A stretch of 33,179 nt of DNA from Candidatus Paralachnospira avium (GCA_904420245.1 CAJFUL010000059.1:1-33179), one strand, 5' to 3'. Shown: positions 1-7,857, numbered from the stretch's first letter. The notes: a model not told the origin generated them from the letters alone. Numbers and translations are program-made.

Positions 1-1
1 C

Positions 2-2488
2 CATGACACCCCCATCTACAGCGGACGTTACGGCCTTGGTTCCAGGGATACGACTCCTGCTCAGATCGTGGCTGTTTACAACAACACCGAGAAGAAGGTG
101 TTCACCATCGGTATCGTGGACGATGTGACCAACCTGTCCCTGCCGGTAGGCGAGGAGATCGCGGTAGCTCCCGAGGGAACCATCAGCTGCAAGTTCTGGG
201 GCCTTGGTTCCGACGGTACTGTAGGCGCCAACAAGAACTCCATCAAGATCATCGGCGACAACACCGATATGTATGCTCAGGCATATTTTGACTATGACTC
301 CAAGAAGTCCGGCGGTGTGACCATTTCCCACCTGCGTTTCGGTAAGGAGCCCATCAAGTCCACTTACCTGATCAGCAAGGCAGATTTCGTTGCCTGCCAC
401 AATCCTGCATACCTGCACAAGTACAACATGGTACAGGATCTGAAGGACGGCGGCACATTCCTGCTGAACTGTCCTTGGGATATGGAAGGACTGGAAGAGC
501 ATCTGCCCGGACAGGCCAAGAAGTATATCGCGGACCACAACATCAAGCTGTATGTGATCGACGGCGTGAAGATCGGTATCGAGACCGGTATGGGCGCCAC
601 CAGGATCAACACCATCCTGCAGTCCGCATTCTTCAAGCTGGCTTCCATCATTCCGGAAGAAAAGGCCATCGAGTACATGAAGGCTGCCGCGAAGGCCAGC
701 TACGGCCGCAAGGGTGATGACGTTGTCCAGAAGAACTGGGCTGCCATCGAAGAAGGCGCAAAACAGGTACATCAGGTAGAGGTTCCCGAAAGCTGGAAGG
801 ATGCAGAAGCAGAGGATCTTTCTGAGAAGATCCCCGAAGGCGGACGTGAAGAAGTCGTGAAGTTCGTTAAGAACATCCAGCAGAGCGTAGCTGCTCAGGA
901 GGGCAACAAACTGCCTGTATCCGCATTTGTGGATTATGTGGACGGTTCCACCCCTTCCGGTTCCGCAGCATACGAGAAGCGCGGCGTTGCCGTCAGCATC
1001 CCCGTATGGAATCCGGAGAATTGTATCCAGTGTAACTTCTGCTCCTATGTCTGCCCTCACGCAGCGATCCGTCCGGTTGCCATGACCGAGGAAGAGGCTG
1101 CTGCGGCGCCTGCGGAGATGAAGAAAGTTCCCATGACCGGTATGCCCGGCATGTTCTTCTCCATGACCGTGGATGCTCTGGACTGCTTAGGCTGCGGCTC
1201 CTGTGCGACCGTATGCCCCGGCAAGAAGGGCGCCAAGGCTCTCACCATGGAGAATATGGAAGCCAATATCGACTGCCAGAAGGGCTTCGATTACGGCGTG
1301 AAGTTGCCTAAGAAGGAAGCTGTCCTTGCCAAGTTCAAGGAGAATACGGTTAAGGGAAGCCAGTTCAGGCAGCCCCTGCTTGAGTTCTCCGGCGCATGCG
1401 CAGGCTGCGGCGAGACTCCTTACGCGAAGCTGATCACCCAGCTGTTTGGTGACAGGATGTACATTGCCAACGCAACAGGCTGCTCCTCCATCTGGGGCAA
1501 CTCCTCACCCAGCACTCCTTATACCGTAACTCCCGAGGGCAAGGGTCCGGCTTGGTCCAACTCCCTGTTCGAGGATGCGGCTGAGTTCGGCTACGGCATG
1601 AGCCTGGCACAGAACGCAGTGAGAGAGAGACTGAAGGCAAAGGTTGAGGATGCCGTTGCAAACAGCGGAAACGCAGACGTGGAAGTTGCCGGCAAGGAAT
1701 GGCTGGAGACCTACAGCATCGGCGCTCTCAACGGAACTGCTACCGATAAGCTGGTGGCTGCTCTGGAAGCCTGCGGCTGCGAGAAGTCCAAAGAGATCCT
1801 GAAGGACAAGGATTTCCTGGCTAAGAAGTCTCAGTGGATCTTCGGCGGCGACGGCTGGGCATACGACATCGGCTTCGGCGGTGTTGACCATGTACTGGCC
1901 AGCGGCAAGGATGTCAACATCATGGTATTCGATACCGAGGTATATTCCAATACAGGCGGACAGTCCTCCAAGGCTACTCCTACCGGCGCCATCGCTAAAT
2001 TCGCGGCAGGCGGCAAGGATGTGAAGAAGAAGGATCTGGCAGCCATCGCCATGAGCTATGGTTATGTATATGTGGCTCAGATCGCCATGGGCGCGGATAT
2101 GAATCAGTGCGTCAAGGCTCTGGCAGAGGCAGAGGCATATCCGGGACCTTCCCTGGTGATCGCTTACGCTCCTTGTATCAACCACGGCATCAAGGCCGGT
2201 ATGGCAAAGGCTCAGCTTGAGGAGAAGGCAGCAGTTGAGGCAGGCTACTGGTTCAACTTCCGCTACAATCCGGAGCTGGCTGCTGAGGGCAAGCCTGCAT
2301 TCAGCCTGGACAGCAAGGCTCCTACGGGAGACTACAAGGCATTCCTCAACGGCGAAGTGCGTTACAACTCCTTAATGCGCGCGAACCCCGAGAGAGCTGA
2401 GAAGCTGTTTGACGCTGCCGAGGCTCAGTCCAAGGCCAAGTACGCTCACCTGCAGAAGCTGGTCAAGCTGTACGGCGTTGAAGAGTAA
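2..2488 (+). CDS. nifJ: Pyruvate:ferredoxin (flavodoxin) oxidoreductase, C-terminal part (5' truncated by window edge)
   Basis: Oxidatively decarboxylates pyruvate to acetyl-CoA and reduces ferredoxin; a central cytoplasmic enzyme of anaerobic fermentation. The reading frame is open from base 2, so the 5' part of this normally ~1,170-residue protein lies outside; about 828 residues are visible. Seen in order: the end of the pyrimidine-binding region (PIYSGRYGLGSRDTTPAQIV), a gamma-type domain, an 8Fe ferredoxin domain with clusters CIQCNFCSYVCP (near base 1023) and CLGCGSCATVCP (near 1190), a further cysteine pair in GACAGCGETPY, and the TPP-binding GGDGWAYDIGFGG and NTGGQSS motifs. Single-polypeptide architecture. 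A strong hairpin follows the stop. GTG at 68 is an internal valine codon, not a start. Confidence 0.97.
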   Translation, partial: HDTPIYSGRYGLGSRDTTPAQIVAVYNNTEKKVFTIGIVDDVTNLSLPVGEEIAVAPEGTISCKFWGLGSDGTVGANKNSIKIIGDNTDMYAQAYFDYDSKKSGGVTISHLRFGKEPIKSTYLISKADFVACHNPAYLHKYNMVQDLKDGGTFLLNCPWDMEGLEEHLPGQAKKYIADHNIKLYVIDGVKIGIETGMGATRINTILQSAFFKLASIIPEEKAIEYMKAAAKASYGRKGDDVVQKNWAAIEEGAKQVHQVEVPESWKDAEAEDLSEKIPEGGREEVVKFVKNIQQSVAAQEGNKLPVSAFVDYVDGSTPSGSAAYEKRGVAVSIPVWNPENCIQCNFCSYVCPHAAIRPVAMTEEEAAAAPAEMKKVPMTGMPGMFFSMTVDALDCLGCGSCATVCPGKKGAKALTMENMEANIDCQKGFDYGVKLPKKEAVLAKFKENTVKGSQFRQPLLEFSGACAGCGETPYAKLITQLFGDRMYIANATGCSSIWGNSSPSTPYTVTPEGKGPAWSNSLFEDAAEFGYGMSLAQNAVRERLKAKVEDAVANSGNADVEVAGKEWLETYSIGALNGTATDKLVAALEACGCEKSKEILKDKDFLAKKSQWIFGGDGWAYDIGFGGVDHVLASGKDVNIMVFDTEVYSNTGGQSSKATPTGAIAKFAAGGKDVKKKDLAAIAMSYGYVYVAQIAMGADMNQCVKALAEAEAYPGPSLVIAYAPCINHGIKAGMAKAQLEEKAAVEAGYWFNFRYNPELAAEGKPAFSLDSKAPTGDYKAFLNGEVRYNSLMRANPERAEKLFDAAEAQSKAKYAHLQKLVKLYGVEE

Positions 2489-2521
2489 CGCGAAAGCTTT
2501 GAGTAAAGCGAACGGATAAAT

Positions 2522-2579
2522 AAACAGAGGGCCGCAGACCGAAGCGAGCTTGCTTGCGGAGGTTTGTGGCCCTCTGTTT
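2522..2579 (+). terminator. Hairpin terminator after nifJ
   Basis: Arms AAACAGAGGGCC (2522-2533) and GGCCCTCTGTTT (2568-2579) are perfectly complementary and enclose a shorter internal hairpin (around GCGAGCTTGCTTGC). The T-run after the stem is short, so efficiency is uncertain, but the position 34 bases after the nifJ stop fits a terminator. Confidence 0.7.
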
Positions 2580-3060
2580 GTATGCGGGCATTTTACGACG
2601 CATTTCCCACTTGGTGAACGCAAACGGAGCGCGGCGTGAGATTAGTGGGAAAGCGCACAGAGTGCTGCCCGCGTGCGGACGGGCAGTGCCCGGCCGCTGT
2701 CCGTTCGCGATCACGCTCCGCGCAGCGCGGGGTTCGTGGGAAAGCGCACAGAGTGCTGCCCGCGTGGGGAAGGGCTTTGCACGTCCGCTGTCCGCTGACC
2801 TGGGCGCTGCGGGGAAAGCACGCAGCGCGGCGTTCATGCGGAGCAGGGGGTGCCCGGTATTGTCTGGCTTGTTCGTGGGAGTGCATGGGGAAGGCCGGAC
2901 AGGGGGATCTTCTTCCGGCGCGGGCGCCGTCCTGTGTCCGTCCGGATTGCCGTCTCATGCTCCCGCAGCTGCTGTGCTCTCCGGTCTTTCGCCTCCGGTG
3001 AGGCCTTTCGCAGCCGTCTGTTTGCTCAAAAAGGGCGGAGATTTGTGCAGGATTCCTAAC
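2580..3060. other. GC-rich gene-free gap
   Basis: About 480 bases with no gene I can support. It is much more GC-rich than the promoter DNA that follows (3061-3174). Several long frames are open on both strands, which is expected for GC-rich DNA poor in stop codons; none has a ribosome binding site with a recognisable product. It contains the 31-bp direct repeat listed separately. Decayed coding sequence or an expanded intergenic repeat are both possible. Confidence 0.55.
2645..2766. repeat. 31-bp direct repeat, two copies 91 bp apart
   Basis: The 31 bases at 2645-2675 (starting GTGGGAAAGCGCACAGAGTG) recur identically at 2736-2766. The sequence after each copy stays partly similar (a CGCTGTCCG element, then a GCGCAGCGCGG or ACGCAGCGCGGCG element), which suggests diverged tandem units of about 91 bp. 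A weaker partial unit seems to precede the first copy (AGCGCGGCGTGAGATTAGTG). Confidence 0.85.
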
Positions 3061-3109
3061 TTGGATTTCTTATTGGGAAAAATTTTTTACAGGACTAATC
3101 ATATTGGCA

Positions 3110-3138
3110 TTGATTTCAATGGCAAAACCGTGTATAGT
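3110..3138 (+). promoter_or_regulatory. Sigma-A promoter of the UroD-family gene
   Basis: -35 TTGATT (3110-3115), 17-bp spacer, -10 TATAGT (3133-3138), in AT-rich DNA just upstream of a strong ribosome binding site. Predicted transcription start near 3145, about 30 bases before the ATG at 3175. Confidence 0.8.
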
Positions 3139-3174
3139 ATAAGAGAAGTCAATAAAAAAATAAGGAGAGGTATT

Positions 3175-4206
3175 ATGGACAGAAAAGAACTGGTTTTAAA
3201 GACGTTTCACAATGAGCCCACCAACAAGCTGTTAGTGGGATTCTGGCATCATTTCCTGGATGACGAGCTGGTTGACGGTTTCCACAATCCTGAGTACATC
3301 AAGCAGAATCTGGAAGGCGCCAAGAAATTTAAGGAAGAGTTCGATCCTGATTTTGTAAAGGTCATGACCGACGGCCTGTTCTTCATGCCCTTCAATTATG
3401 AAGAGATGAACTGCGCTGCGGATTTCAGGAATTTCAAGGCCACCGATGAGATGGACAAGTATCTGGATACCTGCGTGGAGTTCGCGAAGGCTACCAGAGA
3501 GATCTATGGCAACGATGTGCTGATGTATTACAACATCTTCTCCCCCACTTTCCAGATCAACCACAGGATGAACCAGACCCATCCCGACAAGTATAAGGAT
3601 GCGACGGTTGCCCCCATCGCTCAGCTGATCCAGGAAGATCCTGCCGCTATGCAGGTAGGTCTTGATGTGATCGCGGACTATACCGAGAAGCTGATCGACA
3701 AGGTAGTAGGCGCCGGCATCATGGATGGTATCTACTTCAGCGTATCCTGCTTCAACCGTGAGATCGTTCCCGAGATCTACAAGAAGTATGTAGAACCCGG
3801 CGAGGAGAGGATCATCGCCAAGGCCAACTCCCTCAGGAAGGACAACCTGCTCCATATCTGCGGCTGGAGAGGAAACCTCAACAACCTTTCCATCTACACC
3901 GACTATGACTGCAGCGTCATCAACTGGGCCGTACATGCGGAGAACGTTCCTGTTGCAGAAGGCAAGAAGCTGTTCCACAACAAGTGCGTCATCGCAGGCT
4001 TCGGCAACAACAACACAGACCTGATCTGCGTTGGTTCCAAGAAAGAGATCCAGGATTACGTAGAGCAGATCGTAGAAGAAGCCGGTACCACTGGCGTGAT
4101 CATCGGCGCAGACTGCACCCTGCATCTGGATACTCCCGATGAGCATGTACATTGGGTATATGAGAAGGCTGCGGAGATTTCCGAGAGGCTGATGAAGAAC
4201 AACTAA
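3175..4206 (+). CDS. Uroporphyrinogen decarboxylase (UroD)-family protein, methyltransferase-like
   Basis: A 343-residue TIM-barrel protein of the UroD superfamily, which includes haem-pathway UroD and zinc-dependent corrinoid-linked methyltransferases (MtaA/MtbA type). The start is the ATG at 3175 behind AGGAGAGG (3163-3170), although the frame stays open ~620 bases upstream. His227-x-Cys229 (LLHICGW) and Cys314 (IGADCTL) match the His-x-Cys...Cys zinc site known from the methyltransferases; the arginine-rich N-terminal substrate signature of true UroD is not evident. This favours a methyl-transfer or demethylation role over haem synthesis. No corrinoid protein or activation gene is adjacent, so the substrate is unknown. 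Own promoter and terminator, hence probably monocistronic. Confidence 0.85.
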   Translation: MDRKELVLKTFHNEPTNKLLVGFWHHFLDDELVDGFHNPEYIKQNLEGAKKFKEEFDPDFVKVMTDGLFFMPFNYEEMNCAADFRNFKATDEMDKYLDTCVEFAKATREIYGNDVLMYYNIFSPTFQINHRMNQTHPDKYKDATVAPIAQLIQEDPAAMQVGLDVIADYTEKLIDKVVGAGIMDGIYFSVSCFNREIVPEIYKKYVEPGEERIIAKANSLRKDNLLHICGWRGNLNNLSIYTDYDCSVINWAVHAENVPVAEGKKLFHNKCVIAGFGNNNTDLICVGSKKEIQDYVEQIVEEAGTTGVIIGADCTLHLDTPDEHVHWVYEKAAEISERLMKNN

Positions 4207-4219
4207 TTTTGTACCTGAG

Positions 4220-4252
4220 ACGGAGATGGGATATTCCCATCTCCGTTTTTTT
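4220..4252 (+). terminator. Rho-independent terminator after the UroD-family gene
   Basis: A 12-bp stem ACGGAGATGGGA / TCCCATCTCCGT with a TAT loop (4220-4246), followed by a run of seven T. A textbook intrinsic terminator. Confidence 0.95.
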
Positions 4253-4292
4253 GTGGTATCCTGGAAGCAGATCAGATCGGGAGGAAAAGAAA

Positions 4293-5243
4293 ATGCGGCT
4301 GGCAACCATCGGAAGCGGAACCATCGTAGATACTTTTTTGGAAGCAGTGTCCCAGACGGAGGGCGTCTCCCTGGAGGCCGTCTATTCCAGGACAGAGGCG
4401 AGAGCGGCAGAGTTCGCGGAAAAGCACGGCGCCCGGAAATGGTATGCGGACCTTCCGTCCATGCTGGCAGATCCGCAGATCGATGCAGTCTATATCGCTT
4501 CCCCCAACAGCCTTCACTGCTCCTATGGGAAGGCGGCCCTGGAAGCGGGAAAGCATGTGATCTGCGAGAAGCCTTTTGTGGGCACGGCAGAGGAGGCGGA
4601 AATCCTCTTTCGTCTGGCGCAGGAAAAAGGGCTGCTTTTGATGGAGGCCATCACAGTCCTGCATATGCCGGTATACCGGCAGGTGAAGGAGTGGCTTTCC
4701 GGGATCGGTCCGGTGCGGCTGGCGTATTTCAATTACAGCCAGTATTCCAGCAGGTACGATGCCTATCTGGAAGGAAAGGTCACCAATGTCTTCGATCCGG
4801 CCTATGACGGCGGGGCTCTGCGGGACATCAATGTATATAATCTCCACAGCGCGGCGGGTCTCTTCGGACCGCCCAGGGAAGCGGCGTACTATCCCAACCG
4901 GGGCTTCAACGGGATCGACTGCTCCGGAACGGCAGTCCTGCGCTATGACGGATTCGTTTGTACCTGTATGGGAGCCAAGGACTGCGACGGCGCCAATACG
5001 GGACTCATCGAAGGAGAAAAAGGTTATATCCTGGTGGAGAACGCGGGAAACACCTGGGGAAAGGCGTCCCTCCATCTGCGGAGCGGAGAAAGCCGCTTCA
5101 TAGAGGACCTTCCCGGCGTAAACAGGATGATCTATGAGCTCCGGGATTTTGTGAAGGCTCTGGAGGAGAAAGACTGGGCACAGCCGAAAGAGTGGCAGGC
5201 AGAGACCATGCAGGTCATGAAAATATTGGATATGTTGCGATGA
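4293..5243 (+). CDS. Gfo/Idh/MocA-family NAD(P)-dependent oxidoreductase
   Basis: A 316-residue dehydrogenase-fold protein. The N-terminal Rossmann motif is IGSGTIVDTF (about residues 6-15), followed by the family hallmarks DAVYIASPNSLH and EKPF (residues 92-95, containing the catalytic Lys93). The C-terminal alpha/beta domain keeps the GGALRDINVY segment where many family members have GGGALLDIG. Such enzymes oxidise or reduce sugars, inositols or related compounds; the substrate cannot be read from sequence. The start is ATG 4293 behind GGGAGGAAAAG, chosen over an upstream TTG at 4209 that lies before the terminator hairpin. Only 40 bases separate it from the preceding terminator and I see no good promoter there, so read-through from the UroD-family gene is possible. 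Confidence 0.9.
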   Translation: MRLATIGSGTIVDTFLEAVSQTEGVSLEAVYSRTEARAAEFAEKHGARKWYADLPSMLADPQIDAVYIASPNSLHCSYGKAALEAGKHVICEKPFVGTAEEAEILFRLAQEKGLLLMEAITVLHMPVYRQVKEWLSGIGPVRLAYFNYSQYSSRYDAYLEGKVTNVFDPAYDGGALRDINVYNLHSAAGLFGPPREAAYYPNRGFNGIDCSGTAVLRYDGFVCTCMGAKDCDGANTGLIEGEKGYILVENAGNTWGKASLHLRSGESRFIEDLPGVNRMIYELRDFVKALEEKDWAQPKEWQAETMQVMKILDMLR

Positions 5244-5247
5244 ATAC

Positions 5248-5278
5248 CCCCCTCCGGATCATTTCCGGAGGGGGCTTT
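5248..5278. terminator. Terminator between convergent genes
   Basis: An 11-bp stem CCCCCTCCGGA / TCCGGAGGGGG (5248-5258, 5264-5274) with a short loop, then CTTT. It lies between the Gfo/Idh/MocA stop and the 3' end of the convergent AIM24-family gene, so it may serve both. The T-run is short. Confidence 0.8.
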
Positions 5279-5281
5279 GCG

Positions 5282-5968
5282 TCAAGAGTTTCCGCTGTTA
5301 TTGAGGAAGGGCTGGAGGGCCTTTACCACTCCGCTGACGGGCATGGTCTGCAGGATCACATGGCCGGGCCCGGTGATGCGGGTATTGAAAAAGCCTTCGC
5401 CGCCCAGGAACTTGTTCTTGAGGCCGGGGACGCTCTGGATGTCGATGGAACAGGTGGCGGACATGGCCGCCAGGTATCCGGTGTCCACCACCAGCTGCTG
5501 CCCGGGCGCCAGGTCGTATTCGATGGCGGCGCCGTCGATCTCCAGGAAGGCCAGGCCATGACCGGAGAGGCGCTGCATGATGAAGCCCTCGCCGCCGAAG
5601 AAGCCGGCTCCCAGCTTCTTCTGGAAAAATACGGAGAGCCCTATGCCGGCGGTGGAGGCCAGGAAGCCGCTCTTCTGCACCACGAGATCGTTTCCGGGCG
5701 TGATCTCGATGGGACGGATGGAGCCGGGAAAGCTGGAGGCCAGAGCGATCATGCCGGGACCTCCCTGGGCCGTGTAGATATTCTGGAAAATGGCTTCACC
5801 GGCGAACATCCGGCCGAAGGCTTTGCCGAGGCCGCCTCCGCCGCTGGTCTCCATGGCCATATTGGGGGACATCCAGCTCATGGAGCCCCGCTCGGTGATG
5901 ATCTGTTCTCCGTTTTCCAATTCGCAGATGACGACAGGCAGATTACCGCCCTGGATATTGTATTTCAT
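5282..5968 (-). CDS. AIM24 / TIGR00266-family protein
   Basis: A 228-residue glycine-rich beta protein of the AIM24 family, named from a yeast mitochondrial protein; bacterial members are widespread and have no firmly established biochemical role. Typical features: MKYNIQGGNLPVV at the N-terminus, a RGSMSWMSPNMAMET segment, a GGGGLGKAFGRMFAGE loop (about residues 44-59), repeated GGEGFI/GGEGFF motifs and a PGHVILQT segment near the C-terminus. No signal peptide or membrane helix, so presumed cytoplasmic. The ATG is preceded by AGAGGAGGGAAA read on the minus strand. Transcribed alone, divergent from the isomerase-like gene and with its own promoter. Confidence 0.9.
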   Translation of the reverse strand: MKYNIQGGNLPVVICELENGEQIITERGSMSWMSPNMAMETSGGGGLGKAFGRMFAGEAIFQNIYTAQGGPGMIALASSFPGSIRPIEITPGNDLVVQKSGFLASTAGIGLSVFFQKKLGAGFFGGEGFIMQRLSGHGLAFLEIDGAAIEYDLAPGQQLVVDTGYLAAMSATCSIDIQSVPGLKNKFLGGEGFFNTRITGPGHVILQTMPVSGVVKALQPFLNNSGNS

Positions 5969-5998
5969 ACAGTTTCCCTCCTCTGATATGATAGTTTA

Positions 5999-6027
5999 AA
6001 CATAACATGGAAGCTTCGGCAGGTCAA
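5999..6027 (-). promoter_or_regulatory. Promoter of the AIM24-family gene
   Basis: Read on the minus strand: -35 TTGACC (6027-6022), 17-bp spacer, -10 TATGTT (6004-5999). It is placed about 30 bases upstream of the ATG at 5968, leaving room for the ribosome binding site. Confidence 0.65.
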
Positions 6028-6074
6028 TGCGTTTTGCAGTCTTGGGAGAAGTTTCGGGAGGCGCGAAAAAAGGT

Positions 6075-6103
6075 TTGTCAACCAGTTTTGTCTATGCTAT
6101 AAT
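6075..6103 (+). promoter_or_regulatory. Strong sigma-A promoter of the isomerase-like gene
   Basis: -35 TTGTCA (6075-6080), exactly 17 bp, -10 TATAAT (6098-6103). Predicted start near 6110, inside the palindrome at 6108-6134, which points to repression at this site. Confidence 0.85.
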
Positions 6104-6107
6104 ATTA

Positions 6108-6134
6108 ATATATGAAATAATTAATTTCATATAT
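6108..6134. promoter_or_regulatory. Palindromic candidate operator
   Basis: Arms ATATATGAAAT (6108-6118) and ATTTCATATAT (6124-6134) are perfect inverted repeats separated by AATTA. The element begins four bases after the -10 box and covers the predicted transcription start of the isomerase-like gene, the usual place for a repressor site. It has no T-run and its AT-rich stem would be weak in RNA, so an operator is more likely than a terminator. No regulator gene is adjacent. Confidence 0.6.
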
Positions 6135-6190
6135 GAAAAAGAAGATGTGTGCTGCGGGGGCAGCGAACCAGAAGAAAGGAAGGGATTTTT

Positions 6191-7627
6191 ATGGCAGGGT
6201 GGAGCAAAAAGCCTCTTCTGGGCCTGATGGGATTGTCCGACGGAGATCCGGTGGTCCATGAGAAGAGCAAGGACGTGGTGCAGCATCAGCTGGATGTGAT
6301 CCGTGCCGCGCTGGAAAAGGACGGACGTGTAGATGTGGTCGTGGCGGACAATCTGGTGACGTCGGTGGCTTCTGCCAGGGCAGAGGCAGAGAAGCTGAAG
6401 GCAAAGGGCGTGGACGGGACCATTTTCTCCTATGGAGTCTTTGCGTGGCCCAATTTTTCGGCCATTGCGGCCAAGTACGGCCAGGGACCTTATCTGCTGG
6501 CGGCTCAATTAAATCCTGACTGGCCGGGCATGGTGGCCATGCTGGCGGCCGGCGGAGCTCTGAACCAGCAGGGCATCACGCATTTCCGGGCATATGGGGA
6601 TTTCAACGATCCGGAAGTGCTGGAGAGGATCATCACCTTTGCCAAGTGCGCCCATGTGGTAAACAGCTTAAACGGCCAGAAGTACGGCCTCATCGGCGGC
6701 CGCTCCCTGGGGATGTACAGCGCCACGGTGGATATGCAGGACTGGCAGGATCAGTTCGGCGTGGACATCGAGCACTGCGATGAGAGCGAGATCGTCCGCC
6801 TGGCGGAGGAAGTGCCGGAGGAGCAGGTGGAGAAGGCTTTCAACTGGCTGACGGAGAAATGCGCCGCCATTGAGTATGACGGAAAGAAACTGACGCCGGA
6901 GAAGCTGAAGACCCAGATCCGCCATTATGAGGCCATCAAGAGGATCCAGAAGGAAAATGAGTTTGATTTTGTGGGCGTGAAATGTCATTATGACATGAGC
7001 TGCCATTACTGCACAGAATGTATCGCCGCGGCTTTCATGAACGATCCCTATGACTGGGATGGTCCCAAGGAGCCGGTGGTCTACGCCTGCGAGGCAGACT
7101 CCGACGCGGCCCTTACCATGCAGATCTTGAAACTCCTCACCAACGATCCTGTGGTATTCATGGATGTGCGTCACTGGGATGAGGAGAACCAGGTACTGGA
7201 ATTCTGCAACTGCGGTTCCGAATCCACCTGGTACGCGGGAAAGAGCGACGATCCCGATGAGAACCTGAAGAACGTGACCCTGTATCCCTGCCTGGACATC
7301 TATGCCGGCGGCGGCTGCCATGTGAACTGCCAGACGGCTCCCGGCCTCTGCACCATCGCAAGGCTCTGCCGTTCCATGGATGAGAACGGAAAGCGCAGGT
7401 ACAGGATGGTGATGTTCACGGCAGACCTGGTGTCCATGCCCAAGGAGCGGGAGGAGCTGACCAACAAGGAGTGGCCTCACAACTTCGCGAAGCTGCACTT
7501 TGATTATCATGTATTCCTGGACAACTTTGACGCCAACCACGCCCATGCCGTGTACGGCGATCACATTGACGAGCTGAAGACCATCTGCAAGATGATGAAT
7601 ATCGACGTGGAAGTGTTGGGAGAATAA
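6191..7627 (+). CDS. L-fucose/L-arabinose isomerase-family protein
   Basis: A 478-residue protein of the FucI/AraA-like ketol-isomerase superfamily; members interconvert aldoses and ketoses using a divalent metal, but this one's sugar is not identifiable. The start is ATG 6191 behind GGAAGGGA; an upstream ATG at 6149 has no ribosome site. Candidate metal ligands, by analogy with FucI, are Glu301 (YACEADSDAALT), Asp325 (VFMDVRHW) and a C-terminal His in NHAHAVYGDH (His450 or His452). It is unusually cysteine-rich (16 by my count), including Cys265, 271, 274 and 277 in a CX5CX2CX2C cluster. No transporter, kinase or aldolase lies beside it, so no pathway can be assigned. Likely repressed through the upstream palindrome. 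Confidence 0.85.
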   Translation: MAGWSKKPLLGLMGLSDGDPVVHEKSKDVVQHQLDVIRAALEKDGRVDVVVADNLVTSVASARAEAEKLKAKGVDGTIFSYGVFAWPNFSAIAAKYGQGPYLLAAQLNPDWPGMVAMLAAGGALNQQGITHFRAYGDFNDPEVLERIITFAKCAHVVNSLNGQKYGLIGGRSLGMYSATVDMQDWQDQFGVDIEHCDESEIVRLAEEVPEEQVEKAFNWLTEKCAAIEYDGKKLTPEKLKTQIRHYEAIKRIQKENEFDFVGVKCHYDMSCHYCTECIAAAFMNDPYDWDGPKEPVVYACEADSDAALTMQILKLLTNDPVVFMDVRHWDEENQVLEFCNCGSESTWYAGKSDDPDENLKNVTLYPCLDIYAGGGCHVNCQTAPGLCTIARLCRSMDENGKRRYRMVMFTADLVSMPKEREELTNKEWPHNFAKLHFDYHVFLDNFDANHAHAVYGDHIDELKTICKMMNIDVEVLGE

Positions 7628-7636
7628 ATGACATAA

Positions 7637-7669
7637 TTAGGAGGGCGGCCTGTTTCCGGGCCGCCTCCG
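7637..7669. other. GC-rich hairpin after the isomerase-like gene
   Basis: GGAGGGCGGCC and GGGCCGCCTCC form a long stem with one bulge, 13 bases after the stop. There is no T-run, so it may be a 3'-end stabilising or pausing structure working with the terminator that follows. Confidence 0.5.
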
Positions 7670-7673
7670 GCGG

Positions 7674-7704
7674 AGAGATCCTGCTTTTGCGGGATCTCTT
7701 TTTT
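7674..7704 (+). terminator. Intrinsic terminator
   Basis: AGAGATCC-t-GC / TTTT loop / GC-g-GGATCTCT followed by a T-run ending TTTTTT. The T-run leads directly into the first copy of the interspersed repeat. Confidence 0.85.
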
Positions 7705-7809
7705 GCTCCATAGGAAACTTTGTTTCCATAGAGCAAAAACACTCCGTGGGAGCGCACTGCGGCGGAGAGGATGTTTGCCGGTTATGCGTCCCGCCGCGGG
7801 CGGAGATCC
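7705..7809. repeat. Interspersed repeat family, copy 1
   Basis: A ~100-bp element shared with 19721-19820 and 20195-20300. Conserved blocks in order: GAAACTT...TTCCATAGAGCAAA, a CTCCGTGGGA block, CTGCGGCGGAGAGG, and CCGCCGCGG...CGGAG. In this copy the left part folds back on itself (TTTTGCTCCATAGGAAAC against GTTTCCATAGAGCAAAA). It lies in the gap before pyrH and carries no gene. Confidence 0.85.
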
Positions 7810-7828
7810 CGCATAGCGGGAGCTTTTT
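7807..7828 (+). terminator. Short terminator-like hairpin before pyrH
   Basis: TCCCGC ATA GCGGGA (7807-7821) followed by GCTTTTTT. It sits at the right end of repeat copy 1 and upstream of the pyrH promoter, insulating pyrH from upstream transcription. Confidence 0.7.
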
Positions 7829-7857
7829 TGCCGGACGGCTTTTTATCAATTTATAAC

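Noticed and set aside
2593-2958. Open frame on the minus strand in the nifJ/UroD gap
   Set aside because: No ribosome site or recognisable domain; open because the DNA is GC-rich, and its internal similarity is just the 91-bp DNA repeat.
2554-3174. In-frame extension of the UroD-family gene by ~207 codons upstream
   Set aside because: The extension is GC-rich, repeat-containing and without family similarity; the promoter and AGGAGAGG site place the start at 3175.
5192-5986. Long plus-strand frame opposite the AIM24-family gene
   Set aside because: Antisense shadow of a clear family protein on the minus strand; no start signals.
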